Part shown: positions 51,320 to 58,730 of the stretch, in pieces
Layout of the letters: each line of letters starts with the position of its first letter
How positions within the stretch are numbered: position 1 is the stretch's first letter
Assembly (NCBI RefSeq): GCF_000621845.1
Contig: NZ_KK211355.1
Location: 124,001-188,000, forward strand
Direction: 5' to 3'
Source: Ruminococcus flavefaciens MA2007
Lineage (GTDB): Bacteria; Bacillota; Clostridia; Oscillospirales; Ruminococcaceae
DNA length: 64,000 nt
Notes under the pieces: model-generated
Databases searched by the model: none
What the model saw: the letters and a program-made list of their open reading frames with translations, nothing else
What the model was told of the DNA's origin: nothing
Translations under genes and position numbers: made by a program

Positions 51320-51376
51320 TTGACAAATAAGAACAGATGTTCTATAATATAATCACAAGGAATGGAACGCTAGTTC
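51320..51376 (+). promoter_or_regulatory. Promoter with two LexA/DinR-type boxes
   Basis: TTGACA (51320-51325), 17-bp spacer, TATAAT (51343-51348). GAACAGATGTTC (51331-51342) fills the spacer, and GAACGCTAGTTC (51365-51376) lies just downstream of the start. Both fit GAACN4GTTC, the core of the Gram-positive SOS box. A GCAGC-ATAT-GCTGC hairpin is in the leader (51399-51412). Confidence 0.8.
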
Positions 51377-51445
51377 TTAAAGCTATCTTATCAAGGGTGC
51401 AGCATATGCTGCTCGTGCTTCTTTTTCTTAATAAGGGGGCAAATC

Positions 51446-51679
51446 ATGACACAACTTATCAAAAGCTATACCAACAGCAGAGGCCTCGTAAAACAGCGTA
51501 TCACCGAGCTTTCCGAGCTTCGGCTCAGTCTTGTGAAAAGGGGGGATATCCGCAGAGTCGCCGAGCTCGACCTTGACCGCCGCATTCGTATGCTCTATGA
51601 GGAGCACGGCGAAATGCAGGAGATAATCTCGCATCTCACTTCGTATAACAGGAGGCGTGAGAGCTTTGGCAAGATGTGA
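51446..51679 (+). CDS. Small helical protein upstream of the sigma-like gene
   Basis: Not recognised. A 77-residue, very charged, all-helical protein (RGLVKQRITELSELRLSLVKRG, EEHGEMQEIISHLTSY). The ATG has an AAGGGGG site. It overlaps the next gene and shares the SOS-like promoter; possibly a partner of the sigma-like protein. Confidence 0.75.
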   Translation: MTQLIKSYTNSRGLVKQRITELSELRLSLVKRGDIRRVAELDLDRRIRMLYEEHGEMQEIISHLTSYNRRRESFGKM

Positions 51680-51965
51680 CTTATGGTATTCTGACAAGAT
51701 GAGCGGCAGGGAGGATATGGGCATTAAGCGTATCCTCAGCCGCGGCGATAAGGACAGTGAGTCGTCAAGGCTCCGCAGTATTCTGTTAAAAGTTATTAAA
51801 AATGAGCTGACACCGAGACAAAAAGAGATTATTATGCTATACTATTTTAAGGGCGCGGATATAGCTGATATCAGCGAAAGGCTGGGTATCTCACAGCAGG
51901 CGGTCTATGCCGCTATGTCACGCGCTAAAAAAACTATCTACGGTATACTGAAATATTACATCTGA
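51666..51965 (+). CDS. Sigma-70 region 4-like protein
   Basis: About 99 residues (107 if a GTG at 51657 were used with no spacing to its AGGAGG). The C-terminal half is a sigma region 4 helix-turn-helix: LTPRQKEIIMLYYFKGADIADI followed by LGISQQAVYAAMSRAKKTI. No region 2 is visible, so it cannot be a full ECF sigma factor; it may be a regulator like UviA-type, YlxM-like or phage late-gene activators. TTG at 51666 is 10 bases from AGGAGG. Overlaps the upstream gene by 14 bases. A decarboxylase gene follows 9 bases later. Confidence 0.8.
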   Translation: MARCDLWYSDKMSGREDMGIKRILSRGDKDSESSRLRSILLKVIKNELTPRQKEIIMLYYFKGADIADISERLGISQQAVYAAMSRAKKTIYGILKYYI

Positions 51966-51974
51966 GGAGGTTGT

Positions 51975-53303
51975 ATGGATACTCCTATATACGATTTTTT
52001 GCGAAGCTACGCCGATTCGGGTACGCTGAGAGCTCATATGCCCGGGCATAAGGGGAATGCCGCGGCTGAGCTCGGGGAGCTTTTTAAGCTCGATATCACC
52101 GAAATAAAAGGCGCGGACAGCCTTTTCGAGGCTGAGGGCATAATCGCACAGAGCGAGGACAATACCGCGAAGCTCTACGGCAGTAAGGCTTCGATTTTCT
52201 CGGCAGGGGGCTCGACTCTTTGCATACAGGCTATGCTGGCTCTTATGAAGCAGGAGCGCCGCCGCGTTATAGCGGTCAGGAACGTTCACCGCGCTTTTCT
52301 CAATGCGGCGGCTCTGCTTCGTCTGGAGGTTCAGTGGATAATGCCGAGATACAGCGGCGGTATCCTGTCGGGCGAGCTTCAGCTCGCCGACGTGGCGGCG
52401 GCATTAGCCGCCGACCACACGCCAGCCTGCGTTTATGTGACCTCACCCGATTATACGGGCAGGCTGGCGGATACCGCCGCACTGGCTCGGCTCTGCCACA
52501 GCTATGGAGCGAAGCTCCTTGTGGATAACGCTCACGGAGCACATCTGGCTTTCTTTGAGGAGAGCCTGCACCCTATGGCTCTGGGAGCAGACCTGTGCTG
52601 TGATTCAGCGCATAAAATGCTGCCTGCTCTTACAGGAGCGGCTGTGCTTCATACCTCCTGCGAGGAGTACGTCCCGAAGCTGAAACAGGCTATGAGCCTT
52701 TTCGGTTCGACGAGTCCGTCATATCTTATCATGGCTTCGCTTGACCTCTGCAACCGTTATATCGCAGAGCATATACGGGACGACATTGCCGCGGCTTTGC
52801 CGCGTTTGGCGGAGCTTCGCTCCGCTCTGTCCGATAGGCTTGTTTTTGCCGAAAGCGAACCCTTCCATATCACGGTGAAAGCCGCTGAAAGCGGCTTCTG
52901 CGGCACTGAATTAGCGGAGCTTCTCCGCGAAAGGGAAGTTGAATGCGAGTACGCAGACGACGAGCTTGTGATACTTCTCATGTCGCCTTTTTCGGCGGCG
53001 GAGGACTACAGGCGGCTTCAAGCCGCGCTGGAAAGCGCGGCGTCGGGAGCTTCGCCGAGAAATAGGAAAAGCTTTAGTTTTCAGCCGAAGCTCCCGCAAA
53101 TGGCTTTAGCCATTTGTGAAGCCGCCTTTGCGGAGACCGAGAAAATTTCCGTTGAGGACGCCGAGGGACGTATCTGTGCGTCGGTAAAGGTGCCCTGTCC
53201 GCCTGCGATCCCCATAGCGGTCAGCGGCGAGGTCATAGACAGGCAATGCGTGGAGCTCTTTCGTGCATATGGCATAAAAACTGTTCTCGTGGTGAAAAAT
53301 TGA
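51975..53303 (+). CDS. Orn/Lys/Arg decarboxylase family PLP enzyme
   Basis: The 442-residue protein has the fold-type I PLP domain with the N-terminal RAHMPGHKGN motif, GADSLFEAEG, and the PLP lysine in DSAHKMLPALTG. It then has a short C-terminal domain. The length matches the small YaaO/SpeA-like group, not the ~700-residue biodegradative enzymes. The product could be agmatine or cadaverine; the substrate cannot be told. GAGGAGG precedes the ATG. The gene carries many small perfect hairpin sequences in its 3' half. Confidence 0.93.
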   Translation: MDTPIYDFLRSYADSGTLRAHMPGHKGNAAAELGELFKLDITEIKGADSLFEAEGIIAQSEDNTAKLYGSKASIFSAGGSTLCIQAMLALMKQERRRVIAVRNVHRAFLNAAALLRLEVQWIMPRYSGGILSGELQLADVAAALAADHTPACVYVTSPDYTGRLADTAALARLCHSYGAKLLVDNAHGAHLAFFEESLHPMALGADLCCDSAHKMLPALTGAAVLHTSCEEYVPKLKQAMSLFGSTSPSYLIMASLDLCNRYIAEHIRDDIAAALPRLAELRSALSDRLVFAESEPFHITVKAAESGFCGTELAELLREREVECEYADDELVILLMSPFSAAEDYRRLQAALESAASGASPRNRKSFSFQPKLPQMALAICEAAFAETEKISVEDAEGRICASVKVPCPPAIPIAVSGEVIDRQCVELFRAYGIKTVLVVKN

Positions 53304-53312
53304 CGCAGACTA

Positions 53313-53341
53313 TTGCATTTTACCTCCATATGTGATAAAAT
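53313..53341 (+). promoter_or_regulatory. Promoter of the DUF1292 gene
   Basis: TTGCAT, 17-bp spacer, TAAAAT. Confidence 0.7.
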
Positions 53342-53371
53342 ATAGTAAAATATTATTGCGGAGGTAAAGCC

Positions 53372-53683
53372 ATGAGCGATATGAACGAAAAAGACCTCGA
53401 CGAGCTTGAGGAAGAAGATGAAATAGAGAACTACATCACTCTCACCGATGACGACGGCAACGACGTATCTTTTGAGATAATCGGCAATGTTGAGTACAAA
53501 GACCACCTTTACGCGGTTCTTCTGCCATTCGACGACGAGGACGACGAGGTAGTCATTCTTGAGGTCATTCCGGGAGAGACTCCCGAGGAAGATGACTTTG
53601 TTTCCGTTGACGACGATGAGCTTCTCGGCAAGGTATTCGAGGAATTCAAGAAGAATTACGACGGCGAGTACGAATTTGAATAA
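53372..53683 (+). CDS. DUF1292 protein
   Basis: The 103-residue, highly acidic protein has the DUF1292 core (YITLTDDDGNDVSFEIIGNVEY and YAVLLPFDD). In many Clostridia this small protein lies near yrrK/yrzL-type genes; its function is unknown. CGGAGG precedes the ATG. Confidence 0.9.
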   Translation: MSDMNEKDLDELEEEDEIENYITLTDDDGNDVSFEIIGNVEYKDHLYAVLLPFDDEDDEVVILEVIPGETPEEDDFVSVDDDELLGKVFEEFKKNYDGEYEFE

Positions 53684-53693
53684 TTGATTTATG

Positions 53694-53726
53694 AGCTTCC
53701 ATGTATTTTGCACGGAAGCTTTTTTT
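53694..53726 (+). terminator. Terminator after the DUF1292 gene
   Basis: AGCTTCCATG, loop, CACGGAAGCT with one mismatch, then a T-run. Confidence 0.88.
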
Positions 53727-53860
53727 GTCAAATCCTCCAAAGAGGGCTGCTTTTCATTGTTCAAAGCTACAAATTGATTCTATTTGCTTGACGCGTTCAC
53801 AATTTGTTCTCAATTTTAAAAAGAAAATATGATATTATTTATTATATACATTATGATATA

Positions 53861-53939
53861 AACAGCTGTAAAAAAAGCTGTTTTTTGAGGATATGCTTTA
53901 TTATTGATTATTTTTATCGGGAGCGCAAAAAGCTCTCGG
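53861..53939 (+). other. Two leader hairpins upstream of the cytosolic GGDEF gene
   Basis: AACAGCT-GTAAAAA-AGCTGTT with TTTT (53861-53888) looks like an attenuator or terminator. CGGGAGC-GCAAAAA-GCTCTCG follows (53919-53939). No c-di-GMP riboswitch consensus was recognised. Confidence 0.5.
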
Positions 53940-53963
53940 AACATCATTTTAGGGGGACTCGTT

Positions 53964-55268
53964 ATGGAAAATTTTAATTTAAACGAGATGACATTAGAAA
54001 AAGCGATCGATTTATTCAAGGACAACGTTGGCGCTCTTGTCATTGCCGACAGTAAGAACGATTCCTACAAGTCCGTTGTAAGAAGAGGTATTTTTAATAA
54101 GCTTGTTGCAGAATCGGGCGGCAAGTACCATGAGCTCATTGAAAAGCTCTGGTATCATCTTAGCAAGACTTCTGATACCGTATCCGAGAAATATCAGTCG
54201 TTTGTCATGACGTCAGGTTCTTTTGCTGGAAAGTATTCCAGAAAAGTTGAGGTAATGGTAGATGATATAGCCTGCATTGTACAGGTAACTATATATCCGT
54301 TAAAGGAAAAGGAGACATACCTCTTTATACTTGATGAGCTTGACGACAGCCAGTCCATGGACGAGACTCTGACTACACAAAAGGTCAAGACCTTCCAGAA
54401 TACATATCTTTTTTCGATGTATATCGACCTTGTCAAGGATACTATCCACGGTATCAGCGTTACAGAGCTCTCTGACGACGTTATCAATCAGGAGCTTAAA
54501 TATACTCAGTGGCGAATGATGATAGTTAATGCTATAAATAAAGATTATCAAGGTCAGTTCCTTGAATGGAGCGATCCCGAGTATCTCAAAGTCAAATTTG
54601 CTCCCGGACAGACCGCTTCATTTGACTGCCTTATGACGAACCTTGAGGGCAAGGAGATATGGGTTAAGCTCATATTCAGCCGTGTGGGAACAAACAATCC
54701 CGACGACTACCGTTATATCTACATGGTCCAGAATATAAATGAAGAAGCACAGGAACTCAGAAATACCCTTGCTCAGTACGCAGACCGTGCTTCAAAGGAT
54801 CCGCTTACTGCGATATATAACCACGGAAGAATGGAAACAGAGATAAACAATGCCCTTATAGATAAGGTCGCAAAGGGAGAAGCTGTTTCGATAATGATAA
54901 TGGATATCGACTTCTTCAAGCACGTAAACGATAATTACGGTCATGCAGTCGGCGATGATACGCTCAGACACTTTGCGGCTTTGCTTAACGATTATCTCAA
55001 CAAGAACAATGGCGTAGTCGGACGCTGGGGCGGCGAGGAGTTCGTGGCTGTTTGCTACGATGCAGACCGCGAAAGAGCTGCGGCGATAGCTGAGGATATC
55101 CGACAGAAGGTAGCCGCCGAAAATTTTGCAGTTGTCGGAAATATCACCTGTAGTATCGGCGTTACTACGCTCAATGCTGCCGATGATTTTGAGAAAGCCT
55201 ACAGACGTATGGATAATGCGCTGTACGAGGCTAAATCCAGCGGAAGAAACTGCGTAAGACTTGCATAA
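53964..55268 (+). CDS. Cytosolic diguanylate cyclase with N-terminal sensor domains
   Basis: The 434-residue protein has no TM. Its N-terminal ~260 residues hold two PAS-like regions (about 1-110 and 130-260) and the GGDEF domain follows from about 265. The signature is GGEEF (GRWGGEEFVAV) with the metal site in MIMDIDFFKHVNDNYGH. No upstream RxxD inhibitory site is clear. The ATG at 53964 follows AGGGGGACTC. The HD-GYP gene lies 570 bases downstream; the two could make and destroy c-di-GMP in opposition. Confidence 0.9.
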   Translation: MENFNLNEMTLEKAIDLFKDNVGALVIADSKNDSYKSVVRRGIFNKLVAESGGKYHELIEKLWYHLSKTSDTVSEKYQSFVMTSGSFAGKYSRKVEVMVDDIACIVQVTIYPLKEKETYLFILDELDDSQSMDETLTTQKVKTFQNTYLFSMYIDLVKDTIHGISVTELSDDVINQELKYTQWRMMIVNAINKDYQGQFLEWSDPEYLKVKFAPGQTASFDCLMTNLEGKEIWVKLIFSRVGTNNPDDYRYIYMVQNINEEAQELRNTLAQYADRASKDPLTAIYNHGRMETEINNALIDKVAKGEAVSIMIMDIDFFKHVNDNYGHAVGDDTLRHFAALLNDYLNKNNGVVGRWGGEEFVAVCYDADRERAAAIAEDIRQKVAAENFAVVGNITCSIGVTTLNAADDFEKAYRRMDNALYEAKSSGRNCVRLA

Positions 55269-55292
55269 ATAAACGCCACCAATGTAACCATG

Positions 55293-55608
55293 ATACTCAT
55301 ATAGAAGTTTTATAATTATTATTGAGAGAACCCCTTTTGAAAAAGGGGCTTCTCTCAAACTCTCTCCCTAAAACTTTCGTTTTGTTTTTTCACAGATAGG
55401 GTGCACCTGCATTTTTGCAGGTCTTTTTTTATTTAAGATGCGCCCTATCTGTGAAAAAACCAGATAAAAGTCTTTGGAAAGGGGTATGGGGGTGACTCCC
55501 CGCAGTGCGGGGAGATGTCCGCAGGACAGAGGGGCGCGCCTCCGTCAGAGGAACCTTTCTTCAGAAAGGTTTCCCCCATAATTAACTATAAGCTTCTATA
55601 TAAGTGTT
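55293..55608. mobile_element. MITE-like element with terminal inverted repeats and stacked hairpins
   Basis: The left end, CATATAGAAGTTTTATAAT, and the reverse complement of the right end, TATATAGAAGCTTATAGTT, form imperfect inverted repeats of about 25 bp. Inside are GAGAGAACCCC...GGGGCTTCTCTC, a long stem based on TTTTTTCACAGATAGGG/CCCTATCTGTGAAAAAA, CTCCCCGCAGTGCGGGGAG, GTCCGCAGGAC and AACCTTTCTTCAGAAAGGTT. There is no ORF of useful length. The end sequence recurs alone at 41603. Confidence 0.65.
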
Positions 55609-55648
55609 GCGGTTAAAATGTCGGGGCTTGGCTTTATTCATAACACAC

Positions 55649-55682
55649 AACTGCCTCCGCAGCTGCGGAGGCAGTTCTATTT
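55649..55682 (+). terminator. Strong hairpin before the HD-GYP promoter
   Basis: AACTGCCTCCGC, loop AGCT, GCGGAGGCAGTT, then CTATTTT. Confidence 0.88.
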
Positions 55683-55713
55683 TCGTTTCAAAAGTAAATT
55701 TTTTGTGCAGCTA

Positions 55714-55742
55714 TTGTTTTTTTATGCTTCATATGGTATAAT
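55714..55742 (+). promoter_or_regulatory. Promoter of the HD-GYP gene
   Basis: TTGTTT, 17-bp spacer, TATAAT. Confidence 0.7.
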
Positions 55743-55838
55743 ATGTATATAATAACTTTAAATATTGAAAAACTTTTTGATATATTCTTAAAAACATATA
55801 CTGCCTGTTTTGCATAATAAAGGGGGCATATCTGAAAT

Positions 55839-58244
55839 ATGAACAGTATTATTGAATTGCTGAAAGAATACCAGCTTAATATAATGCTCGCACTGAGCCT
55901 GATATGCGGTATGCTGGCTTTTTTTGTCTTTATAACAAAGGCCATAATACCCGGGCGAAAGTACATAATCTTCTCACTTGAGCTATGTGCAATGTTCCTG
56001 CTGATATCAGAGCGAATGTCCTATCATTACCGCGGAGACACCCGACAGATAGGATACTACATGGTCAGGATAAGCAATTTTCTCGTATTTGCGCTTACTC
56101 TCGGCATTATTTTTACCTTTACATTGTACCTCATAAACGTTTATATCAATGAGGGCGGTATGGAAAAGCCGCCTGTGCGTCTGAAGCTATCCTGCATAAT
56201 GTGCGCTCTGGGACTTGTGATGCTTATTATCTCGCAGTTTACAGGCTTTTACTACACCTTTGACGAGCAGAACTGCTACCAGCGCTCAGCAGGCTTTCCG
56301 ATATGCTATATCATACCGCTGATAATACTCGTCCTTGATATGTCGGTAATTATACAGCATTACAAGCGTATCAGCAAGCATATGCGCATACCGATACTGC
56401 TTTTCTCCATCGTTCCGCTTATATCTTCGATAATACAGCTTTTCACATACGGCGTTTCCCTTACGAGCATGACTCTTGTGGGACTTGTCGTACTGCTCTA
56501 TGTATTCGCGCTTCTGGATATGAACTATATGATAGAACGCGCCAACAAGCACGAAATAGAGGTAGTCCGCGAGGAGCAGAAGAATATGCACCTGCTGTTC
56601 GAGCAGACGGCTACTGCTCTTGCAAACGCCATAGACGCCAAGGATAAGTATACTCACGGTCATTCGCGCCGAGTTGCAAAGTACTCCGTAAAGGTGGCAA
56701 GAAGCGCAGGCAAGACCGAAAAGGAATGTGAGGAGATATACTTCGCCGCACTGCTCCACGACGTTGGAAAGATCGGCATAAAGGACAGTATCATCAACAA
56801 GGAGGGCAAGCTCACCGATGAGGAATACGGCGCTATCAAGACTCACCCCGTCATCGGAATGCAGATACTTTCCAGTATCAGCCAGTCTCCGTACCTCAGC
56901 ATAGGTGCTCACTATCACCACGAGCGCTATGACGGTCACGGCTACCCCGCAGGACTAAAGGGCGAGGATATCCCTGATATCGCCCGTATAATCGCTGTTG
57001 CCGACGCCTACGACGCCATGACCTCGAAGAGAAGCTACCGCGATCCTATCCCTCAGCAGATAGTCCGCGAGGAGTTCGTAAAGGGCTTGGGCACTCAGTT
57101 TGATCCCAATTACGGAAGAATAATGCTCCACCTCATCGACCTTGATTCCGAGTACATAATGAGGGAGAGCGAGGACGCCTCCGAGGGCGAGGCTATAGGA
57201 ACTCTGCTCTGCGGACCGTACCGCACTACGCGCTCTGACGGTATACTGCTGAATAACGGCATAGTGCATATACATCTGACCAGCTATATGTCCGACGAGC
57301 GAAGCGAGGAAAATATCCCGAGCTTTGTGCTTTTCGATTCGCTGGACGGAAGAATGCACGACAACGAGCGCAAGCAGAGAGACCTGCTGTACTACGAATA
57401 CGCCACTGTCCACGCCGACGGTGTCGTCGAGCAGAAAGGCACAAGAAACGCCCGAGTCAGGACAAACGAGACCGCAGGAGCTTCCGCTGAAGCAAAGGCT
57501 ATGCTCCGCGGCGAAAAGATAGAATTCGATATCGAGGCTATGCGCTGTAAGGACCATGTGCTCATCAGACTTATGAACTGCTACCGATTCCATGAGATAA
57601 TACTCGCTCTGCCCGACAGCACAAGGTTCTGCTATCTGGCACTTACGGGCAAGAACTGCATAATCGAGGCCGTTGACGTAGCTAAGACAGGCGAGAAGAT
57701 AAACGAGGGCTATATCCCCCGTATCGCAGAGGAGATAACCTACATAGACGTTCCGCAGGGCGATATCCCCAATGTTCAGGTGGACGGCTGGCGCTCGGAT
57801 TGTTCCGAGGGCTTCGAGATAACCAACGGAACACGTATCTCATTCCATACAATGAGCCTGCCTACCGCGAGACTGGTATGGCACTGTCCGTTCATTGTTA
57901 TCTATACCTCCGAGGACGGACAGGTGAACGGCAAAAATTACCGCGAACTTACAGTTGTTCGTCTTGACGGCGAGGGCTGGGAGGAGGACGACCACGCCGA
58001 GAACAGAGTTCACGTCAACAAGCTGGACGACTTCACAGACTGGAACAGCTTCAAGGAGAAAAACAAGGCAGGTCAGGACTGCGAGCTGTTTATTAAGATA
58101 CAAAGCGGACAGATAGATATATCTGCGGAATACTGCGGTTTGTCCATACACTCGATAACAACGGTGACCGACGACGTCCCGAAGCTGTATGCGGCTCTTA
58201 CGGGAGACCAGTGCGCTATTACGAATATCAGGATAAGCCGTTAG
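55839..58244 (+). CDS. Membrane HD-GYP phosphodiesterase with a large C-terminal domain
   Basis: Predicted to hydrolyse c-di-GMP. The 801-residue protein has about seven TM segments (1-230), a short coil, and an HD-GYP domain at about 250-430. The metal site HD is at 307-308 (LLHDVGKIGI) and the signature HHERYDGHGYP is at 360-370. A C-terminal region of about 370 residues of unknown fold follows, with two related stretches (CYLALTGKNCIIEAVDV at about 595 and LYAALTGDQCAITNIRI at the end), suggesting an internal duplication. It starts with ATG after AAAGGGGGC. Confidence 0.92.
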   Translation: MNSIIELLKEYQLNIMLALSLICGMLAFFVFITKAIIPGRKYIIFSLELCAMFLLISERMSYHYRGDTRQIGYYMVRISNFLVFALTLGIIFTFTLYLINVYINEGGMEKPPVRLKLSCIMCALGLVMLIISQFTGFYYTFDEQNCYQRSAGFPICYIIPLIILVLDMSVIIQHYKRISKHMRIPILLFSIVPLISSIIQLFTYGVSLTSMTLVGLVVLLYVFALLDMNYMIERANKHEIEVVREEQKNMHLLFEQTATALANAIDAKDKYTHGHSRRVAKYSVKVARSAGKTEKECEEIYFAALLHDVGKIGIKDSIINKEGKLTDEEYGAIKTHPVIGMQILSSISQSPYLSIGAHYHHERYDGHGYPAGLKGEDIPDIARIIAVADAYDAMTSKRSYRDPIPQQIVREEFVKGLGTQFDPNYGRIMLHLIDLDSEYIMRESEDASEGEAIGTLLCGPYRTTRSDGILLNNGIVHIHLTSYMSDERSEENIPSFVLFDSLDGRMHDNERKQRDLLYYEYATVHADGVVEQKGTRNARVRTNETAGASAEAKAMLRGEKIEFDIEAMRCKDHVLIRLMNCYRFHEIILALPDSTRFCYLALTGKNCIIEAVDVAKTGEKINEGYIPRIAEEITYIDVPQGDIPNVQVDGWRSDCSEGFEITNGTRISFHTMSLPTARLVWHCPFIVIYTSEDGQVNGKNYRELTVVRLDGEGWEEDDHAENRVHVNKLDDFTDWNSFKEKNKAGQDCELFIKIQSGQIDISAEYCGLSIHSITTVTDDVPKLYAALTGDQCAITNIRISR

Positions 58245-58296
58245 CCATGGACGGATAATATGCCGAAATAATACTTTCGATTCAAGGAAATCACTC

Positions 58297-58662
58297 ATGA
58301 AACAAATCAAGAATTTACTGCTGCTTCTGGTATGCATTGCAGCGTATATCGCCCTTTGCATAGTAAACTATCCGCAGGCTGAATCCCTCGGAGCGCTGCT
58401 TGTGCTCATGGCTCTGTTTTTTCCGACGCTCCCCGTTACGGCTTCAGCGGAGCTCCTTTACCTTGCAGCAGGACGCAGAAAATGGACAGAGATAACAGGC
58501 TTTGTCCTCGATATACTGGGAACTGCGCTGATGTCCGCCTATTGGTTCTTAATGGTCATAGGCGGCGGTGATAAGAACAAGTCGGCGGCACTGGCTGTTA
58601 TCCTGATAAATGCCGCAGTTACGGCTTTTCTCGGACTAAAGCTGAAATTTCAGAAGGAATAA
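58297..58662 (+). CDS. Small membrane protein, 121 residues
   Basis: Not recognised. Four hydrophobic segments (about 5-25, 30-55, 66-86 and 97-115) with short loops. It starts 52 bases after the HD-GYP stop and probably shares its transcript. The ribosome site (AAGGAAA) is weak to moderate. Confidence 0.7.
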   Translation: MKQIKNLLLLLVCIAAYIALCIVNYPQAESLGALLVLMALFFPTLPVTASAELLYLAAGRRKWTEITGFVLDILGTALMSAYWFLMVIGGGDKNKSAALAVILINAAVTAFLGLKLKFQKE

Positions 58663-58668
58663 AAAAGC

Positions 58669-58693
58669 ACCCCGAAGTATAGCACTTCGGGGT
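58669..58693. terminator. Bidirectional terminator between convergent genes
   Basis: ACCCCGAAGT, loop ATAGC, ACTTCGGGGT. The T-run is good on the minus strand (GCTTTTTTATT), so it mainly ends the leftward sugar kinase gene; on the plus strand it is weak. Confidence 0.88.
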
Positions 58694-58703
58694 TTGTCCT
58701 GTA

Positions 58704-58728
58704 TGGACGCCGAGGCGGCGTCCCCTAC
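58704..58728. repeat. Palindrome with CCCCTAC edge
   Basis: GGACGCCG-AGG-CGGCGTCC and CCCTAC edge, followed by AGTTATA and TAGTCTT in heptad spacing. A member of the heptad-palindrome family, in reverse orientation. Confidence 0.75.
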
Positions 58729-58730
58729 AG

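Noticed and set aside
51666-51965. Full ECF sigma factor
   Set aside because: Only a region 4-like helix-turn-helix is visible; no region 2 for -10 binding. A frameshift joining it to the upstream ORF does not give region 2 either.
53727-53963. c-di-GMP riboswitch before the cytosolic GGDEF gene
   Set aside because: Two simple hairpins are visible but no GEMM-type core sequence was recognised.
55293-55608. Insertion sequence with transposase
   Set aside because: No open frame of useful length lies between the inverted ends.
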